Source of the DNA: SKLM01 sp964390305
Lineage (GTDB): Bacteria; Chloroflexota; Anaerolineae; B4-G1
Assembly: GCA_964390305.1 (NCBI GenBank)
Contig: CAYMHT010000133.1
Coordinates: 1-7,366, forward strand
Length of the DNA stretch: 7,366 nucleotides
Direction of reading: 5' to 3'
Position numbers and translations under genes: made by a program. The notes beneath the pieces were generated by a model. The model was not told the origin of the DNA and made no database searches. It worked only from the letters and a program-made list of their open reading frames with translations. Positions 5,792-7,366 of this stretch are shown piece by piece; the stretch's first letter is position 1, and each line of letters opens with the position of its first letter.

Positions 5792-6957
5792 GCTGCTTCC
5801 TTCTTGATCTCTTGTCGTTCCACATCAACAGTCCGCCGATCCCCCAACCGACTGGCGGGGAACAGCCCTAGCCTCTCCGCCTCCTCGCAGAACCAGAAGG
5901 GCGTCCAGAGGCTCCCTCTCCGGTAGTAGTTCTGCGCCACGCATGACCCCAGGCAGCGATGCTTCATCAGGCACCGTCTACACACTCCCTCGAGCCGCCC
6001 TGGCAGACCATCGCGCAGCTCGTTCAGCACCGCGCTCTCCCGCCACACCTCCTCCAGAGGGTCCGCGCCAACGCGGCCAAAGACCAGCTCCGGCACCTGC
6101 TGGCCGATGCCACACAGCGCGTAATGCCCGCTGGCGATCACCCCCAGGATGCCGAAGACGCCACACACGCCGCAGCCGTCGCCGCTGGCGATGCGGCTCA
6201 GCGCCCGGAAGGCCAGCGGATAATCGAAGAACAGCTTGAGCTCCGTCGTCGGCGCCAGCTCCTGCTCCACCCAGCGGCCCAGCTCGATCACCTCCGCGAC
6301 CCCGAGCCCGTCGGTCCCGTTCTGGAACCGCTCCCCGCGGCCCGTGGGCTGCACCACGTTGAACTTCACCGACGAGGCGCCCAACTCCTCGGCCATGCGC
6401 ACCACCGCCTCCAGCTGGTCGGCGTTGCAGCGCATCAAGGACATGATGATCTGCGGCCGCGTATCGACGGCGACCAGGTTCTGCACAGCCTGTCGGGCCT
6501 GATCGAAGCATCCCGGCACGCCTCGCACCCACTCGTGGGTCTCGGCATCCGCCCCGTCGATGCTGACGGAGACGAACCGGTTCGGGCTCTTGGCGATCTC
6601 GGCCGCCACCTCCGGCGTGCATAGCGTCCCATTGGTCTCGACCGTCAGCCGCAACTCGTTGCGGCGCACGATGTCCAGCAGCCGTGTGAACTGGGGGTGC
6701 AGCAGCGGCTCGCCGCCCGTCAGCTTCACCCCGCTCAGCCCCAGCGGCTTCGCCTCGCGGATGGCCGTCTCAAAAAGCTTCACCGGCAGCACCGGGTAGT
6801 GGTCCCCCTCCGGGTCCAGCTTGGGCGACAGCCAGCAGTGCCGGCAAGCTAGATTGCAGCCCTCGGTCAAGTAGAAGTAGAGCTGGTTCAGGCTGGGAAC
6901 CGCCTCGGTCACCTTTGGCCTGCCCTCAGAGCCCTCCATCCTTCGATCAGGCGTCAC
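5788..6957 (-). CDS. scmF: Radical SAM/SPASM peptide-modifying enzyme, ScmF-like
   Basis: A 389-residue complete enzyme predicted to use S-adenosylmethionine and iron-sulfur clusters to modify a peptide. The radical SAM cluster motif is TEGCNLACRHCW (C34, C38, C41), followed by the SAM-contacting GGEP (81-84) and VETNG (106-110). The C-terminal SPASM domain has the full pattern: C265, eleven residues, G277, then C282; C326-x2-C329-x5-C335-x3-C339; and C357. This fits two auxiliary 4Fe-4S clusters. C262 is an additional Cys just before the pattern. The opening SLNQLYFYLTEGCNLACRHC agrees with the ScmF type as I remember it; PqqE and anaerobic sulfatase-maturase relatives are the wider family. 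The start is a GTG at 6957 with GGAGG (6967-6971) 9 nt upstream; it overlaps the end of scmE by 11 nt. An internal ATG at 6939 would drop six residues but has its purine run adjacent to it. The exact reaction (crosslink, epimerisation or other) cannot be read from the sequence. Confidence 0.9.
   Translation of the reverse strand: MTPDRRMEGSEGRPKVTEAVPSLNQLYFYLTEGCNLACRHCWLSPKLDPEGDHYPVLPVKLFETAIREAKPLGLSGVKLTGGEPLLHPQFTRLLDIVRRNELRLTVETNGTLCTPEVAAEIAKSPNRFVSVSIDGADAETHEWVRGVPGCFDQARQAVQNLVAVDTRPQIIMSLMRCNADQLEAVVRMAEELGASSVKFNVVQPTGRGERFQNGTDGLGVAEVIELGRWVEQELAPTTELKLFFDYPLAFRALSRIASGDGCGVCGVFGILGVIASGHYALCGIGQQVPELVFGRVGADPLEEVWRESAVLNELRDGLPGRLEGVCRRCLMKHRCLGSCVAQNYYRRGSLWTPFWFCEEAERLGLFPASRLGDRRTVDVERQEIKKEAA
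5796..5802 (-). promoter_or_regulatory. Ribosome binding site for the scmC-like gene within scmF
   Basis: AAGGAAG on the minus strand lies 4 nt from the TTG at 5791 (6 nt counting from AAGGA). That TTG overlaps the scmF stop as TTGA and is in frame with the later ATG at 5776. The same style of 4-nt overlap recurs at the scmC/peptidase junction, which supports the TTG as the original start. Confidence 0.4.
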
Positions 6958-7366
6958 CCATCACCCCCTCCAGGCTGCCCCCCTGCTCCAAGAACCGGCG
7001 CAGGCAGGCGTCCGGGCTGGGGTGGTTCACCTCCCCCATCAGGCTGTACGCCAGCGCCGGGCAGTTGCCGGTGCAATAGTCGAGGTAAGGGCAGTCCGCG
7101 CAGAAGTCAAAGTCGCTCAGCGGGATCTCGTGCCGCCTGCGCATCCCGTTCAGCGCTGGGCTGTGCTGCCACACCTCCTCAAGGGAATCCTCCCCGATCC
7201 AGCCCAACACCATGTGGTCCAGCATGTTACAGGGCACAATGGCCCCGTCGGCGCGGATCGCGATTTTGTCGCTGTGGCAGTTGCAGCCGGTCAGCCGCCC
7301 CCCGTTCGGGAACGGCGGCGCGCCGGCCAGCCGCGCCTCCTCCATGCGGCGCCACATGCGCGCCTC
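6947..7366 (-). CDS. scmE: Radical SAM/SPASM protein, ScmE-like, C-terminal part only
   Basis: The frame enters from the right edge and ends at a TGA at 6949-6947, so only about the last 139 residues are visible. They are a complete SPASM domain. Counting from the Met at 7357, C27 is followed by ten residues, G38 and C43 (IRADGAIVPC), then C86-x2-C89-x5-C95-x3-C99 (CADCPYLDYCTGNC) and C118. The stretch NHPSPDACLRRFLEQGG (111-127) matches what I recall of the ScmE type. The Met at 7357 is internal, not the start: the expected radical SAM domain with its CxxxCxxC motif must lie beyond the window. The stop overlaps scmF by 11 nt, so the two SPASM enzymes are probably translated together and act on the same peptide. 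The split into ScmE and ScmF types is from memory and could be reversed or only approximate. Confidence 0.85.
   Translation of the reverse strand, partial: EARMWRRMEEARLAGAPPFPNGGRLTGCNCHSDKIAIRADGAIVPCNMLDHMVLGWIGEDSLEEVWQHSPALNGMRRRHEIPLSDFDFCADCPYLDYCTGNCPALAYSLMGEVNHPSPDACLRRFLEQGGSLEGVMGDA
6967..6971 (-). promoter_or_regulatory. Ribosome binding site that decides the scmF GTG start
   Basis: GGAGG on the minus strand lies 9 nt before the GTG at 6957, inside the 3' end of scmE. The alternative ATG at 6939 has only an adjoining GAAGG, too close to be used. The site therefore favours the GTG and implies that scmF translation begins while ribosomes are finishing scmE. Confidence 0.6.

Noticed and set aside
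1..7366. CRISPR arrays, tRNA or rRNA genes, intact insertion sequences
   Set aside because: No regularly spaced direct repeats, no cloverleaf-like or conserved rRNA segments, and no transposase motifs were found on either strand.

Overview
The window is a GC-rich bacterial segment (roughly 60-65% G+C by eye) holding most of a predicted biosynthetic and export locus for a ribosomally made, post-translationally modified peptide (RiPP). The core resembles, from memory of the family descriptions, the 'SynChlorMet' cassette: two PqqE-like radical SAM/SPASM proteins (ScmE, ScmF) plus the HPr-kinase-related protein ScmC. The gene set, the GTG/TTG starts and the composition would fit a Chloroflexota-type or similar environmental bacterium. 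That placement is inference; no rRNA or other taxonomic marker is present.

Layout. Bases 1-503 hold no firm gene: an AT-richer patch with a 10-bp inverted repeat (189-283) and a possible gene start running off the left edge. A good sigma-70-type promoter (504-532) precedes a plus-strand nucleotidyltransferase-fold protein (575-1738). A 375-bp convergent intergenic stretch follows, with hairpins. The rest is on the minus strand, and in transcription order (right to left) reads: the C-terminal SPASM half of scmE (cut by the right edge), scmF, a broken scmC-like gene, a Ser/His signal-peptidase-like S24/S26 peptidase, and a full-length ABC exporter with fused membrane and ATPase domains, followed by a hairpin. 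The scmE/scmF, scmF/scmC and scmC/peptidase junctions overlap by 11, 4 and 4 nt. This points to one translationally coupled operon, with the exporter 123 bp further on.

Proposed working: the two SPASM enzymes would install radical-chemistry crosslinks or epimerisations on a precursor peptide, the S26-like peptidase would remove a leader, and the exporter, which lacks its own C39 peptidase domain, would secrete the product. The ScmC-like and nucleotidyltransferase proteins have no established role. Neither a PqqD-like peptide-binding protein (ScmD) nor a convincing precursor peptide is visible; both may lie beyond the right edge.

The most striking local observation is the scmC-like gene. Its protein family signature is plainly readable from start to stop, but only by changing frame several times and passing an in-frame TGA, while the other complete genes are open over their whole length. 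It is either a decaying pseudogene in an otherwise intact cassette or a local sequence-quality problem.
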